A DNA stretch of 58,263 nt from Pseudonocardia sp. SCN 73-27 (GTDB taxonomy: Bacteria > Actinomycetota > Actinomycetes > Mycobacteriales > Pseudonocardiaceae), in the NCBI GenBank assembly GCA_001725415.1, contig MEGH01000025.1, forward strand, positions 1 to 58,263. The letters are read 5' to 3'. The notes beneath the pieces are model-generated. The model searched no databases, was not told the origin of the DNA, and saw only the letters and a program-made list of their open reading frames with translations. Positions 39,256 to 47,445 of this stretch are shown here, piece by piece; position 1 is the first letter of the stretch, and each line of letters starts with the position of its first letter. The translations under genes and the position numbers were made by a program.

Positions 39256-40368
39256 TCAGTGCTGGTGGACGATCACGCCGCGGATCAGCTCGCCCGACAG
39301 CAGGTGCTCGTAGCCCTCGTTGATCTGGTCGAGGGTGTAGGTGCGGGTGAGCAGCTCGTCGAGCTTCAGCTGCCCGTCGCGGTAGAGGTCGAGCAGGCGC
39401 GGGATGTCGGTCGTCGGGTTGCAGTCGCCGAAGAGGCTGCCGCGCACCGTCTTGCGCCACAGCACGGCCTCGGTGCCCGACAGCGTGATCGTCTTGTCCT
39501 TGAACGGGGCGAGCGCCGTGATGACGACGGTCCCGGACTTGCTGATCACCTCGAACGCGGCGTCGACGACGTTCGTCGTCACGTTGCCGACGGTGATGAT
39601 CGCCGACGTGGCACCGACACCGCGGGTCAGCTGCTTGGACAGCTCGAGGGCCTCCTCGGCCGTGGCGACGGCGTGCGTCGCGCCGAGGCTCATCGCGGTG
39701 TCGCGCTTGAGGGTCGTCGGGTCGACGGCGATGACGTGCCGTGCCCCGGCGAGGTGGGCGCCCTGCACGGCGTTGATGCCGATACCGCCGATCCCGTAGA
39801 TCACGACGGTGTCGCCCGGCCGGACGTCGGCGGAGTTGACGGCCGACCCCCACCCGGTGGGGACGCCGCAGCCGACGAGTGCCGCGACCTGCAGCGGGAT
39901 GTCGGGCTCGATGCGAACGGTCGAGCTCTCGTGGACGACGCCGTAGGTGGAGAAGGCGCCGACCATGCACATGGCGCCGTAGCGGCCCGCCTTGCCCGAG
40001 AGCGGCCAGTTCCCGGAGGGGAGGTGCCCGCGCATCGTGTACGCGCCCATGTCGCAGAGGTTCTGCCGGCCGATGGAGCACCAGTGACAGGTGCCGCAGG
40101 TCGGGAGGAAAGAGGCGACGAAGTGGTCGCCGGGCTTCACACGCGTGACGCCGGGGCCGACCTCCTCGACGACGCCCGCACCCTCGTGGCCGAGCACGAT
40201 CGGCAGCCAGGCACCCATGTCGCCCTGCTGGATGTGCAGGTCGGAGTGGCAGAGGCCGGTGTGTGTCCAGCGCACCAGGACCTCGTGGTCGCCGGGTGCG
40301 GCGAGATCCAGCTCCTCGATCTCGAGCGGCTTGCCGACCTCGTGCAGCACCGCAGCAGTCGTCTTCAC
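39256..40368 (-). CDS. NDMA-dependent-type alcohol dehydrogenase
   Basis: Zinc alcohol dehydrogenase, 370 aa, of the actinobacterial group that keeps its nicotinamide cofactor tightly bound and is assayed with NDMA. Catalytic zinc: TGLCHSDLHIQQ and GHEGAG. Structural zinc: CGTCHWCSIGRQNLC. Dinucleotide fold: GIGGIGINAVQGAHLAGA with following VDPT. It could oxidise alcohols formed by the monooxygenase (1- or 2-propanol), but it is 25 kb away and not in the mim operon. Product otherwise well supported. Confidence 0.9.
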   Translation of the reverse strand: MKTTAAVLHEVGKPLEIEELDLAAPGDHEVLVRWTHTGLCHSDLHIQQGDMGAWLPIVLGHEGAGVVEEVGPGVTRVKPGDHFVASFLPTCGTCHWCSIGRQNLCDMGAYTMRGHLPSGNWPLSGKAGRYGAMCMVGAFSTYGVVHESSTVRIEPDIPLQVAALVGCGVPTGWGSAVNSADVRPGDTVVIYGIGGIGINAVQGAHLAGARHVIAVDPTTLKRDTAMSLGATHAVATAEEALELSKQLTRGVGATSAIITVGNVTTNVVDAAFEVISKSGTVVITALAPFKDKTITLSGTEAVLWRKTVRGSLFGDCNPTTDIPRLLDLYRDGQLKLDELLTRTYTLDQINEGYEHLLSGELIRGVIVHQH

Positions 40369-40557
40369 GGTCGTTGACCTCCTCGTCGCGACGCCTCGAT
40401 CCTGCCCCGATCATCGACGTGTGTCCTGCTCTGGGGGCGATCGCGGGGACGTGGTCGTCGTCACCCACGGGCCGCGCCGGCGCCGTAGAGTCGGGACGCC
40501 TCCGACCCCGGAAGTCGCCGTGACCCGTGCCCGCACGCCCGTCCGACGGACCGCCGC

Positions 40558-41220
40558 GTGAACGCGCCGAGCCCGGGCCGCGACGCCCGGATCGCGGCGG
40601 GGATCGTCGTGCTGCTGGTCCTGGGTGCCGCGGTCGCAGGAGCGTTCCTGCTGCGCGGTGGCGGGCCGACGACGACGGTCGTCGGTGCGGCGAGCCCGCA
40701 GGCCGGTGGGGCGCGCGGAACCAGTGGGCCGCCGCCGGTCACGGGCGGGGTGCGGGCGTCGGCGACGTGCACGTCGGCACCCAGCCGTGCCTCCGACGGG
40801 ACGCCGACCACCTTCGACCCTGGCAACGCCGTCGACGGCCGGCCCGACACCGCGTGGCGCTGCGACGGCGACGGCGCCGGGCGGCAGATCGTCCTGCGGC
40901 TCCCGGAGAAGGTGCGCGTCTCGGAGCTGACGATCGTCCCCGGCTACGCGAAGATCGACCCGGGCGACGGCTCCGACCGCTACGCGCAGAACCGGCGGAT
41001 CACGTCGATGACCGTCGACACCGGGACGGGCGCCGCGACGCCGGTGTCGCTCGACTCGTCGCCGACGCGTCGTGACCCGCAGACCGTCCGCTTCCGCGCC
41101 GCCGAGACCTCGACCGTGACGCTGACGATCCTGACCTCCGACCCCGGCCGGGCGGTGGGGACGCAGCCGGCGTCGGACCGCGTCGCGATCTCGGAGATCA
41201 CCTTCCCCGAGCTGCGCTGA
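40558..41220 (+). CDS. Membrane-anchored protein with discoidin-like (F5/8 type C) domain
   Basis: 220 residues, GTG start. Cytoplasmic N-terminus, one membrane helix at about residues 14-34 (GIVVLLVLGAAVAGAFLL), a Gly/Thr/Pro linker, then a beta-sandwich domain of about 150 residues starting SATCTSAPSRASDG. NAVDGRPDTAWRCDGDGAG, the segment IVLRLPEKVRVSELTIVPG and VAISEITFPELR are classical for F5/8C or NADase-type carbohydrate-binding domains. Probably binds envelope glycans outside the cell. No enzyme domain. Confidence 0.8.
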   Translation: MNAPSPGRDARIAAGIVVLLVLGAAVAGAFLLRGGGPTTTVVGAASPQAGGARGTSGPPPVTGGVRASATCTSAPSRASDGTPTTFDPGNAVDGRPDTAWRCDGDGAGRQIVLRLPEKVRVSELTIVPGYAKIDPGDGSDRYAQNRRITSMTVDTGTGAATPVSLDSSPTRRDPQTVRFRAAETSTVTLTILTSDPGRAVGTQPASDRVAISEITFPELR

Positions 41221-41231
41221 CCCCCGCGCCG

Positions 41232-41279
41232 ACCCGTGAGTGGCGTTATTGGTCATAGCCAATAACGCCACTCACGGGT
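41232..41279. terminator. Family-1-like palindrome after the discoidin gene
   Basis: Arms of 21 bp, ACCCGTGAGTGGCGTTATTGG at 41232-41252 (first 20: ACCCGTGAGTGGCGTTATTG) and 41259-41279, around TCATAG. It shares GTGAGTGG with the other copies but has its own inner stem. It stands between convergent stops at 41220 and 41282. Confidence 0.8.
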
Positions 41280-41281
41280 GG

Positions 41282-41457
41282 TCAGGTGCCGGCGGGGGAG
41301 GCCTCGTGGATCGGGGTGAGGTCGATCCCGGCGGTCTCGGGCAGCCCCGACAGCGCGACGATGCTCGCGATGGCCAGGAACGCCATCGCACCCGCGATCA
41401 GCCACGGCACCCCACCGGCGGCGGCGAGCAGGCCGACGGCGAGGGCGTTGCCTACCA
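41282..41457 (-). pseudogene. 3' remnant of an MFS transporter
   Basis: About 58 C-terminal residues remain: GNALAVGLLAAAGGVPWLIA, AFLAIASIVALSGLPETAGI and the tail DLTPIHEASPAGT. The last helix and SGLPETAG are typical of MHS/sugar MFS ends. Everything 5' is gone; no start is present. It meets a LysR-like 3' remnant on the other strand at about 41457. Confidence 0.65.
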
Positions 41458-41530
41458 CCCCGACGGGCGGCCACCGGCCGTCGAGGCGTTCCTCACCGCG
41501 GCCCGCGACGCCGGCCGCGAGGTGCGCTGA
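41458..41530 (+). pseudogene. 3' remnant of a LysR-like regulator
   Basis: About 24 residues, HPDGRPPAVEAFLTAARDAG, ending at TGA 41528-41530, resemble the C-terminal helix of LysR proteins (PAVxAFLxxAR). No start or helix-turn-helix is left. Assignment from so short a tail is tentative. Confidence 0.4.
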
Positions 41531-41543
41531 ACGGCGCCCGGGC

Positions 41544-42245
41544 TCAGATCGTCCCGCGCAGCTGCTGGACGAGCCCGGCCAGCACGATGTCGAGGCCCTC
41601 GTCGAGCTCGGCGCGACCGTCGAAGGTCGCCAGCTCGTGGGCCAGCGCCCGGATCCGGGGGAAATCCTTGGCGGGCAGGCGGTGCAGGCCCAGCCGGAGC
41701 AGGTCGTCGGTCTCGTCGGGGTCGGCCACCTGCTCCTGAACCTCGTTGAGCACATGCCCGTGCAGGAAACCCATGAACAGGCGGTAGCCGTGCAGCGCGC
41801 CCTTCTGGTCGAACCCGGCCCCGATCAGCAGGTCGACGATCGCCTCCAGCGGGCGTAGCGTGCCCTGCGGTCGCAGCCCGAGCGGGGTGCCGAGCGGGCG
41901 CATGACCAGCAGCGGTACGGCGTGCGGATGGGCCAGGGCCAGCTCTCGGAAGCTGTGTGCGCAGCGGCGCAGCACGGCCTCCCAGTTCGACACCGCGTCG
42001 GGCGACGGCACCTCGAGTTCGGACAGGACCAGCTCGACGACGTCGTCGAGCAGCTCGTCCTTGCTCGCGGCGAACCGGTAGAGCCGCATCGGGTCACGGC
42101 CCAGGGCCCGTCCGAGCCGCCGCATCGAGAGCGACTCCACGCCGTCCCGGTCGATCATCCGCAGTGCCTCGGTGAGCACCGTGCGCCGGTCGAGAGCCGA
42201 CCGCCGACCGTTGCGGGTGGTGCTCGTCGCTCCTTCGGCCGCCAT
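41544..42245 (-). CDS. TetR-family regulator
   Basis: 233 residues. DNA-binding helix-turn-helix at about 20-68: DRRTVLTEALRMIDRDG and LSMRRLGRALGRDPMRLYRF. The C-terminal ligand domain is the TetR_C type (LALAHPHAVPLLVMRPL, FMGFLHGHVLNEVQEQ). Divergent from the cold-shock/desaturase genes. The spacer holds two tandem CTAC-N3-GTAG dyads near a -35 TTGACA, so it probably represses both directions and senses an acyl-CoA-like ligand. Ligand identity is a guess. Confidence 0.9.
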   Translation of the reverse strand: MAAEGATSTTRNGRRSALDRRTVLTEALRMIDRDGVESLSMRRLGRALGRDPMRLYRFAASKDELLDDVVELVLSELEVPSPDAVSNWEAVLRRCAHSFRELALAHPHAVPLLVMRPLGTPLGLRPQGTLRPLEAIVDLLIGAGFDQKGALHGYRLFMGFLHGHVLNEVQEQVADPDETDDLLRLGLHRLPAKDFPRIRALAHELATFDGRAELDEGLDIVLAGLVQQLRGTI

Positions 42246-42316
42246 CGATCCCCCCTCCCCGTCGCCGCGCCGGGAGCCCCCGGCTCCCCGCCACGCCTCG
42301 ACGGCCGCCCCCCGGC

Positions 42317-42361
42317 TTGACAGTCGAACGCTACGGCGTAGCGTCTACACCGTAGCGCTAC
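42317..42361 (+). promoter_or_regulatory. Promoter with tandem TetR operators before csp-like/desaturase genes
   Basis: TTGACA at 42317-42322; TAGCGT at 42339-42344 (16-bp spacer) is a fair -10. CGCTACGGCGTAGCG (42329-42343) is a 15-bp dyad, and a second CTACACCGTAG (42345-42355) follows 15 bp later, joined to the palindrome GTAGCGCTAC (42352-42361). They overlap the promoter, as for repression. Confidence 0.7.
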
Positions 42362-42434
42362 ACCTGCTCGCGACGAAGCCGGGCAGGCGTCCGGGTCCCG
42401 GGCGGCCCCCGCGCACGCCCGGCAGGAGGTCGGC

Positions 42435-42635
42435 ATGGTCGACGGCAACGTCACGTGGTTCGACCCGCAGCGCGGGATCGGCTCGATCGCCCTGGAGGAC
42501 GGCACCGAGGTCGCCGTGTCCGGCGCGCAGATCGACGGCGGTGGCGTCCAGACCCTGCGCCCGGACACCAAAGTGGCGTTCACCCTGGTCGACGGCCCTG
42601 ATGGGCCCCACGCGATCGACGTGTGGACCCCGTGA
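42435..42635 (+). CDS. Divergent cold-shock-domain-like protein
   Basis: 66 residues, beta-barrel length of a CspA. GNVTWFDPQRGIGSIAL aligns with the CSD start, but the RNP1 motif (KGFGFI) is replaced by RGIGSI and RNP2 (VFVHF) by VAVSG, removing the aromatic nucleic-acid contacts. It may have lost RNA binding or bind something else. AGGAGG is 6 nt before ATG. First gene of the module TetR-regulated with the desaturase. Confidence 0.75.
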   Translation: MVDGNVTWFDPQRGIGSIALEDGTEVAVSGAQIDGGGVQTLRPDTKVAFTLVDGPDGPHAIDVWTP

Positions 42636-42666
42636 CCGTTCCCGACTCCGAGGAGACCCCTTCACC

Positions 42667-43614
42667 GTGACGACCGCGACCGCGCCGGCCCCCACCGGCA
42701 GCGGCCCCAAACCCGTGATCGACGGACGCCGCCCCCACGGCCAGGTGGCACTGGTGTACGTCGCCGTCATCATGCCGATGCTGGCCGTGCTCGTCGCTGT
42801 CCCGCTCGCGTGGGGATGGGGGCTGACCTGGACCGACATCGGCCTCGCCGCGGGGTTCTACCTCGTCTCGGCGCTGGGCGTCACCGTCGGCTTCCACCGG
42901 CTGTTCACCCACCGCTCGTTCAACGCGAACCGTCCGCTGCGCATCGCGCTCGCGATCGCCGGCAGCACGGCGCTGCAGGGCGACGTCCTCAGCTGGGTCG
43001 CCGACCACCGCCGCCACCACGCGTTCTCCGACAAGGAGGGCGACCCGCACTCGCCGTGGCGCTTCGGCACCTCGCCCACCGCACTGGCCAAGGGCCTGTG
43101 GTGGTCGCACGTCGGCTGGCTGTTCGAACCGGCCCGCACAAACGCCGACCGGTTCGCCCCCGACCTCGTCGCCGACCGCGACATCTCGGCGATCAGCCGC
43201 CGCTTCGGCCTGCTGACCCTCGCCAGCCTGCTCGCCCCGGCGCTGCTCGGCGGCCTGATCAGCATGTCCTGGTGGGGCGCGGCCACCGCGTTCGTCTGGG
43301 CGGGCCTCGTCCGGGTCGCCGTCCTGCACCACGTGACCTGGTCGATCAACTCGATCTGTCACGTGCTGGGCGACCGTCCGTTCGCCAGTCGCGACCGTTC
43401 GGCCAACGTGTGGCCGCTCGCGATCCTCTCCATGGGAGAGTCCTGGCACAATCTGCACCACGCCGACCCGACGTGCGCCCGACACGGTGTGCGGAGGGGC
43501 CAGATCGACATCTCGGCGCGCGTCATCTGGGTGTTCGAAAAACTCCGATGGGCCGACTCGGTCCGTTGGCCCACCCCGGTACGCCTGGAGCGGCTGGCTC
43601 GCTCCACCGCATGA
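42667..43614 (+). CDS. Acyl-CoA delta-9 desaturase (membrane di-iron)
   Basis: 315 residues from GTG 42667 with GAGGAG upstream. Introduces double bonds in fatty acyl chains using O2. His boxes: HRLFTHRSF, VADHRRHHAF and SWHNLHHADPTCARHG, all eight histidines in place. Four membrane segments around them. Close to DesA3/SCD-like enzymes of actinobacteria. Between two cold-shock-domain genes, so probably a membrane-fluidity module. A hairpin follows the stop. Confidence 0.92.
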   Translation: MTTATAPAPTGSGPKPVIDGRRPHGQVALVYVAVIMPMLAVLVAVPLAWGWGLTWTDIGLAAGFYLVSALGVTVGFHRLFTHRSFNANRPLRIALAIAGSTALQGDVLSWVADHRRHHAFSDKEGDPHSPWRFGTSPTALAKGLWWSHVGWLFEPARTNADRFAPDLVADRDISAISRRFGLLTLASLLAPALLGGLISMSWWGAATAFVWAGLVRVAVLHHVTWSINSICHVLGDRPFASRDRSANVWPLAILSMGESWHNLHHADPTCARHGVRRGQIDISARVIWVFEKLRWADSVRWPTPVRLERLARSTA

Positions 43615-43616
43615 CC

Positions 43617-43638
43617 CCGGCCCTCCCAGGAGGGCCGG
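43617..43638 (+). terminator. Hairpin after the desaturase gene
   Basis: CCGGCCCTC and GAGGGCCGG around CCAG, immediately after the stop at 43614. The cspA gene downstream probably has its own promoter. Confidence 0.6.
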
Positions 43639-43678
43639 TGCACGACCCGCTCGAAGTTCAGAGTTCAGGAGAAGGTAA

Positions 43679-43882
43679 ATGGCACAGGGCACCGTGAAGT
43701 GGTTCAACGGCGAGAAGGGCTTCGGCTTCATCGCCCAGGACGGGGGCGGCGCCGACGTGTTCGTGCACTACTCCGAGATCGAGGGCAGCGGCTTCCGTAA
43801 CCTCGAAGAGGGCCAGCGCGTCGAGTTCGAGATCGGGCAGGGTCAGAAGGGCCCGCAGGCCCAGGGCGTTCGCGCGCTCTGA
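43679..43882 (+). CDS. cspA: Cold-shock protein
   Basis: 67-residue canonical CSD RNA chaperone: [20 protein letters not shown] holds RNP1 and DVFVHYSEI holds RNP2, with all aromatic contacts. AGGAGAAGG is 5 nt before ATG. In contrast to the degenerate CSD at 42435. Followed by a textbook terminator. Confidence 0.95.
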   Translation: MAQGTVKWFNGEKGFGFIAQDGGGADVFVHYSEIEGSGFRNLEEGQRVEFEIGQGQKGPQAQGVRAL

Positions 43883-43900
43883 CGCTTCCTTTCGTCGCAC

Positions 43901-43939
43901 ACAGAAGACCCGGCCCCTTCGGGGGGCCGGGTCTTCTGT
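43901..43939 (+). terminator. Intrinsic terminator of cspA
   Basis: 17-bp stem starting ACAGAAGACCCGGCCCC with a TTCGG loop. No T-tract, but the stem is the strongest in this part. Confidence 0.85.
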
Positions 43940-43961
43940 CGTTGCGAGGTCGATCAGCAGG

Positions 43962-44246
43962 TCACAGGCGCAGGCGCGAGCGGCGGCGGCCGTAGAGGCC
44001 CGACACGAGGGCGACGCCGAGCGCGGCGACCAGGACCTGGACGAGCAGTTCCATCCAGTCGATGCCCGACGTCTCGGTCGGGATGCCGAGCGCGCGGGCG
44101 AGCGCGGTGCCGACGAACGCGGCCACGATGCCGACGAGGATCGTCAGCCAGATCGGGATGCGCTGCTTACCGGGCAGCACGAGACGGCCGAGCGCACCGA
44201 TGATCAGACCGATCACGATGGCCGTCAGGATTCCGGTGATGGTCAT
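43962..44246 (-). CDS. GlsB/YeaQ/YmgE-family stress membrane protein
   Basis: 94 residues; three membrane helices: ITGILTAIVIGLIIGALGRL, then LTILVGIVAAFVGTALARAL and LLVQVLVAALGVALVSGLYG. The first helix followed by VLPGKQ is the family signature. Small integral protein induced by general stress in many bacteria; role unknown. ATG 44246 has GGAGG upstream. The upstream in-frame extension is rejected because it lacks a ribosome-binding site. Confidence 0.9.
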   Translation of the reverse strand: MTITGILTAIVIGLIIGALGRLVLPGKQRIPIWLTILVGIVAAFVGTALARALGIPTETSGIDWMELLVQVLVAALGVALVSGLYGRRRSRLRL

Positions 44247-44316
44247 GCCGTCCTCCAGGTCCGCGGTCACCGCCCTCGGGCGACCGGCGCCACTGACTAC
44301 CCGAACGCTCAGGGAA

Positions 44317-45573
44317 TCAACCGCGGACCGGGCCATCCGGGCGACGCAGCGTGAGCGAGTCCCGGCGCCGGGCGAGGTGGGATCGCTCGATCGTGTTCTC
44401 CGTCCGGGCGATCGCGGCGTCGAACGCGGCCGCGGCCTCGTCGGTCCGGCCGAGACGTTGCAGGAGGTCGGCCCGGATCGCGTGCAGGACGTGGTGGGCG
44501 TCGAGACCCTCGATCCCGTCGACCTCGGCCAGGGCCGCGGCCGGTCCGTCGACCTCGGCCACGGCGACCGCCCGGTTCAGGGTGACGACGGGGCTCGGGG
44601 CGAGCATCGACAGCTGGTCGTAGAGGGCGACGACCTGCCCCCAGTCCGTCGCGGCCGTCGAGACGGCGTCGGAGTGGACGGCGTTGATCGCCGCCTGGAC
44701 CTGGTACGGCCCGGGGGCGTTCCGACGCAGGCAGCGCCGCACCAGCTCCTGCCCCTCGGCCACCAGGGCGCCGTCCCACCGTGAGCGGTCCTGCTCGGGC
44801 AGCGGCACGAGCTCGCCCGCCGGACCGGTGCGGGCCGGCCGTCGGGACTCGACGAGCAGCATCAACGCCAGCAGGCCCGTCACCTCGGGTTCGTCGGGCA
44901 TCAGCTCGGCCAGGACACGGCCCAGCCGGATCGCCTCGGCGCACAGGTCGTCGCGGACCAGCGCGTCGCCCGACGTCGCCGTGTGGCCCTCGGTGAACAC
45001 CAGGTAGACGACGGCGAGCACCGCCCGAAGCCGGTCGGGGAGCTCGGCCTCGCTCGGGACGCGGTACGGAATGTGCGCGTCGCGGATCTTCGCCTTGGCG
45101 CGCACCAGCCGCTGCGCCATCGTCGGCTCCGGCACGAGGAAGGCGCGGGCGATCTCGGCCGTGGTGAGCCCACCCAGCAGCCGCAGCGTCAGAGCCACCT
45201 GGGCGGGCCGGTTCAGCGCGGGATGGCAGCACGTGAAGATCAGCCGCAGCCGGTCGTCGCCCACGGGGTCCTCCTCGATCTCCGTCTCCCCGGACGCCTC
45301 GGTCGGCGCGAGCCGCGCGACGGCCACGCCGCGCGCCTCCCGCGCGCTGTCACGACGGTGCCGGTCGACCGCACGCCGCCGCGCCGTCGTGATGATCCAG
45401 CCCGCCGGGGCCGGGGGCAGACCGTCGGCGGGCCAGCGGCGGACGGCCTCGGTGAACGCGTCCTGGACCGCGTCCTCGGCGAGGTCGATGTCGCCCAGGA
45501 CCCGGACGAGGACGGCGACCGCGCGGCCGTACTCGCGGGCGAAGACCGCCGCGACCTCGGCCGGAGAGGTCAT
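44317..45573 (-). CDS. ECF42-group sigma factor with TPR-like C-terminus
   Basis: 418 residues, more than twice normal ECF length. Sigma region 2 ([20 protein letters not shown], then [12 protein letters not shown]) and region 4 ([33 protein letters not shown]) in the first 190 residues; the remainder is the helical TPR-like/DUF6596 domain of ECF42 ([32 protein letters not shown]). ECF42 factors lack an anti-sigma and are encoded with DGPF proteins. Here the partner gene directly precedes with ATGA overlap. Low sequence doubt. Confidence 0.93.
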   Translation of the reverse strand: MTSPAEVAAVFAREYGRAVAVLVRVLGDIDLAEDAVQDAFTEAVRRWPADGLPPAPAGWIITTARRRAVDRHRRDSAREARGVAVARLAPTEASGETEIEEDPVGDDRLRLIFTCCHPALNRPAQVALTLRLLGGLTTAEIARAFLVPEPTMAQRLVRAKAKIRDAHIPYRVPSEAELPDRLRAVLAVVYLVFTEGHTATSGDALVRDDLCAEAIRLGRVLAELMPDEPEVTGLLALMLLVESRRPARTGPAGELVPLPEQDRSRWDGALVAEGQELVRRCLRRNAPGPYQVQAAINAVHSDAVSTAATDWGQVVALYDQLSMLAPSPVVTLNRAVAVAEVDGPAAALAEVDGIEGLDAHHVLHAIRADLLQRLGRTDEAAAAFDAAIARTENTIERSHLARRRDSLTLRRPDGPVRG

Positions 45574-45920
45574 GCGCCGCTGCCTGCCATGGGACGCACC
45601 TCGATCGGCAGGGTCAGGACCCGCGCGGCCCGCTCCGCCCAGTGCAGCGCCACGTCGAGGTCGGGCGCGTCGATCACCCAGATGCCGCCGACGTGCTCCT
45701 TGCCCTCGACGTACGGGCCGTCGGTGATCAGGACGTCGTCGCCCTTCGCGGTCACGACGGTCGCCGACGACGGCGGGGTGAGGCCTGCGGTGAACACCCA
45801 CACCCCGGCGGCGCGCATGTCGTCGTTGAACGCCGCGAGGCCCTCCATGATCGGGCCGAGGACCTCCGGCGGCGGGGGCGGGCCATCGGGCTGCTGGATG
45901 GAGAGCAGGTAGTGGGCCAT
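45570..45920 (-). CDS. DGPF/YCII-domain partner of ECF42
   Basis: 116 residues, dimeric ferredoxin-like fold of YCII-related proteins, with [20 protein letters not shown] holding the DGP(F/Y) motif. Always found by ECF42 sigma genes, but its role in their control is unresolved. ATGA overlap with the sigma gene. Confidence 0.9.
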   Translation of the reverse strand: MAHYLLSIQQPDGPPPPPEVLGPIMEGLAAFNDDMRAAGVWVFTAGLTPPSSATVVTAKGDDVLITDGPYVEGKEHVGGIWVIDAPDLDVALHWAERAARVLTLPIEVRPMAGSGA

Positions 45921-45993
45921 CGTCGGCTCCTCCGTCTCGTGTTGCGGGTCGGTCGCCCTCTACACGCGGCACCCGTGCCGGGATCGACACCCG

Positions 45994-46953
45994 TCAGGAA
46001 GGTTTTCCGTCCTCCGCGGTGACGGGCAGCTCCGCCGCCGGGCGCGCCCGCGTCAGGACCACACCCGCCAGGATCAGCGCACCGCCCGCCAGCTGCCACG
46101 GGCCCGGCAGTTCGCCCAGCAGCAGCCACGTCACCAGCGCCGACGCCACGACCTCGAGCAGCGCGACCAGCGACCCGCGGGTCGCGCCGATCCGCGACAC
46201 CGCGCCGACACCCGCCCCGTACGCCAACAGGGCGCAGACCAGCGCCAGCACCACCGCCGGCAGCACCCAGCCGACGTCGGCACCCGCCAGCAGGACCGCA
46301 CCGTCCGGCGGGATCGCCACGACGACCGGGACGATCCCGACGAGCCCGCACAGGGCCACGACGACCGTGCCGATCACCATGCCGACACCGACCAGCACCA
46401 GCGGTGGCGTCCGAGCTCCGGCCCGGTCGACCACCAGGAAGTACGACGCCCAGCACACCGCGCCGAACAGGCCCCACGCGATGCCACGCCAGTCGAGTGC
46501 ACCGGCCGACCAGATCTGCAGCACCATCAGCAGCCCGGCCACCGCCAGGACCGCGCCGACCACCGTCGTCCGCGACGGCGGCCGGCGGCGCACCAGCCAC
46601 ACCCAGACGATCACCAGGACCGGGCCCAGGTACTCCAGCAGCAGCGCGACCGCGACCGGCACGTACTGCATCGCCGAGAAGTACCCGACCTGCACACCCG
46701 CGACGGCCAGCGCGCCGTAGAGCAGCAACGCCGGGCCGTCGGCGCGCAACGCGGCCAGGACCCCGGGCCGGGCGATCGCGAGGATGACGAGCAGCACGAC
46801 GGCCGCGCCCCCGATGCGCACCAGCACCGCGCCCGCGGACGACCAGCCCGCGTCGATCAAGGCCTTCGCGACGGGGCCTGCCACCCCGAACGACGCCGCC
46901 GAGACGAGCCCCAGTGCGAGGCCCGTCGTCGTGCGGCTGCGTCCGGAGGTCAC
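45994..46953 (-). CDS. EamA-family (DMT) exporter, copy 1
   Basis: 319 residues with ten hydrophobic helices in two EamA repeats (ALIDAGWSSAGAVLVRIGGA; SRIGATRGSLVALLEVVASA). GTG 46953 is chosen by alignment with the paralogue at 47446; TTG 46986 would add 11 residues. Drug/metabolite superfamily, exporting amino acids or similar. Paralogous to 47446-48438: LLLEYLGPVLVI.VWVWLVRR and GSLVALLEVV occur in both. RidA gene lies between. Confidence 0.87.
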   Translation of the reverse strand: MTSGRSRTTTGLALGLVSAASFGVAGPVAKALIDAGWSSAGAVLVRIGGAAVVLLVILAIARPGVLAALRADGPALLLYGALAVAGVQVGYFSAMQYVPVAVALLLEYLGPVLVIVWVWLVRRRPPSRTTVVGAVLAVAGLLMVLQIWSAGALDWRGIAWGLFGAVCWASYFLVVDRAGARTPPLVLVGVGMVIGTVVVALCGLVGIVPVVVAIPPDGAVLLAGADVGWVLPAVVLALVCALLAYGAGVGAVSRIGATRGSLVALLEVVASALVTWLLLGELPGPWQLAGGALILAGVVLTRARPAAELPVTAEDGKPS

Positions 46954-46963
46954 CCCCGGGGCC

Positions 46964-47329
46964 TCAGCCGATGTGGGCGTACGCAACGAGCTCCACCCTG
47001 ATGCCCTCGACGGCGAGCCCGCTCGCGCCGATCACCGCACGGTGCGAACCCATGGGCGCCGACCAGACCTTGTTGAACTCCTCGACCTCGGAGACGTCGG
47101 TCAGGTCGCAGATCACCTGGGCGATGTTCTCGATGTCCCCACCCGCGGCGCAAACGGTGCGCACCAGGTCGTCCAGGACGAGCGTCGCCTGGTCGTGCAT
47201 CGAGCCCGACTCGATCCGGCCGTCATCGGCGATGGGCACCAGGGCCGCGTGCATGGTCCCGCCCGCGGGGGTGGCCCACGACAGCAGCGGGTGCTCGCCG
47301 AGATGGGTGGAGACGGATCCGACGGTCAT
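46964..47329 (-). CDS. RidA/YjgF-family protein
   Basis: 121 residues. Members hydrolyse reactive enamine/imine intermediates such as 2-aminoacrylate. The segments GGTMHAALVPIADDG, GDIENIAQVICDLTD and MGSHRAVIGASGLAVEGIRV fit the Rid superfamily, including the conserved RxxV/I and E of the C-terminus (VEGIRVELVAY). It stops 10 bp before copy 1 of the exporter, so co-transcribed. Confidence 0.85.
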   Translation of the reverse strand: MTVGSVSTHLGEHPLLSWATPAGGTMHAALVPIADDGRIESGSMHDQATLVLDDLVRTVCAAGGDIENIAQVICDLTDVSEVEEFNKVWSAPMGSHRAVIGASGLAVEGIRVELVAYAHIG

Positions 47330-47445
47330 GGACGCTCCGCAGGTACGGGTCGGCGCGGGCGGCAGCGCACGGCTCGCCGACGCCGACACGCTGGAAATCG
47401 CCACTCTGCGAGCTCGGCTGCGTCCCTGTCGGCCCCGCACGGTGA

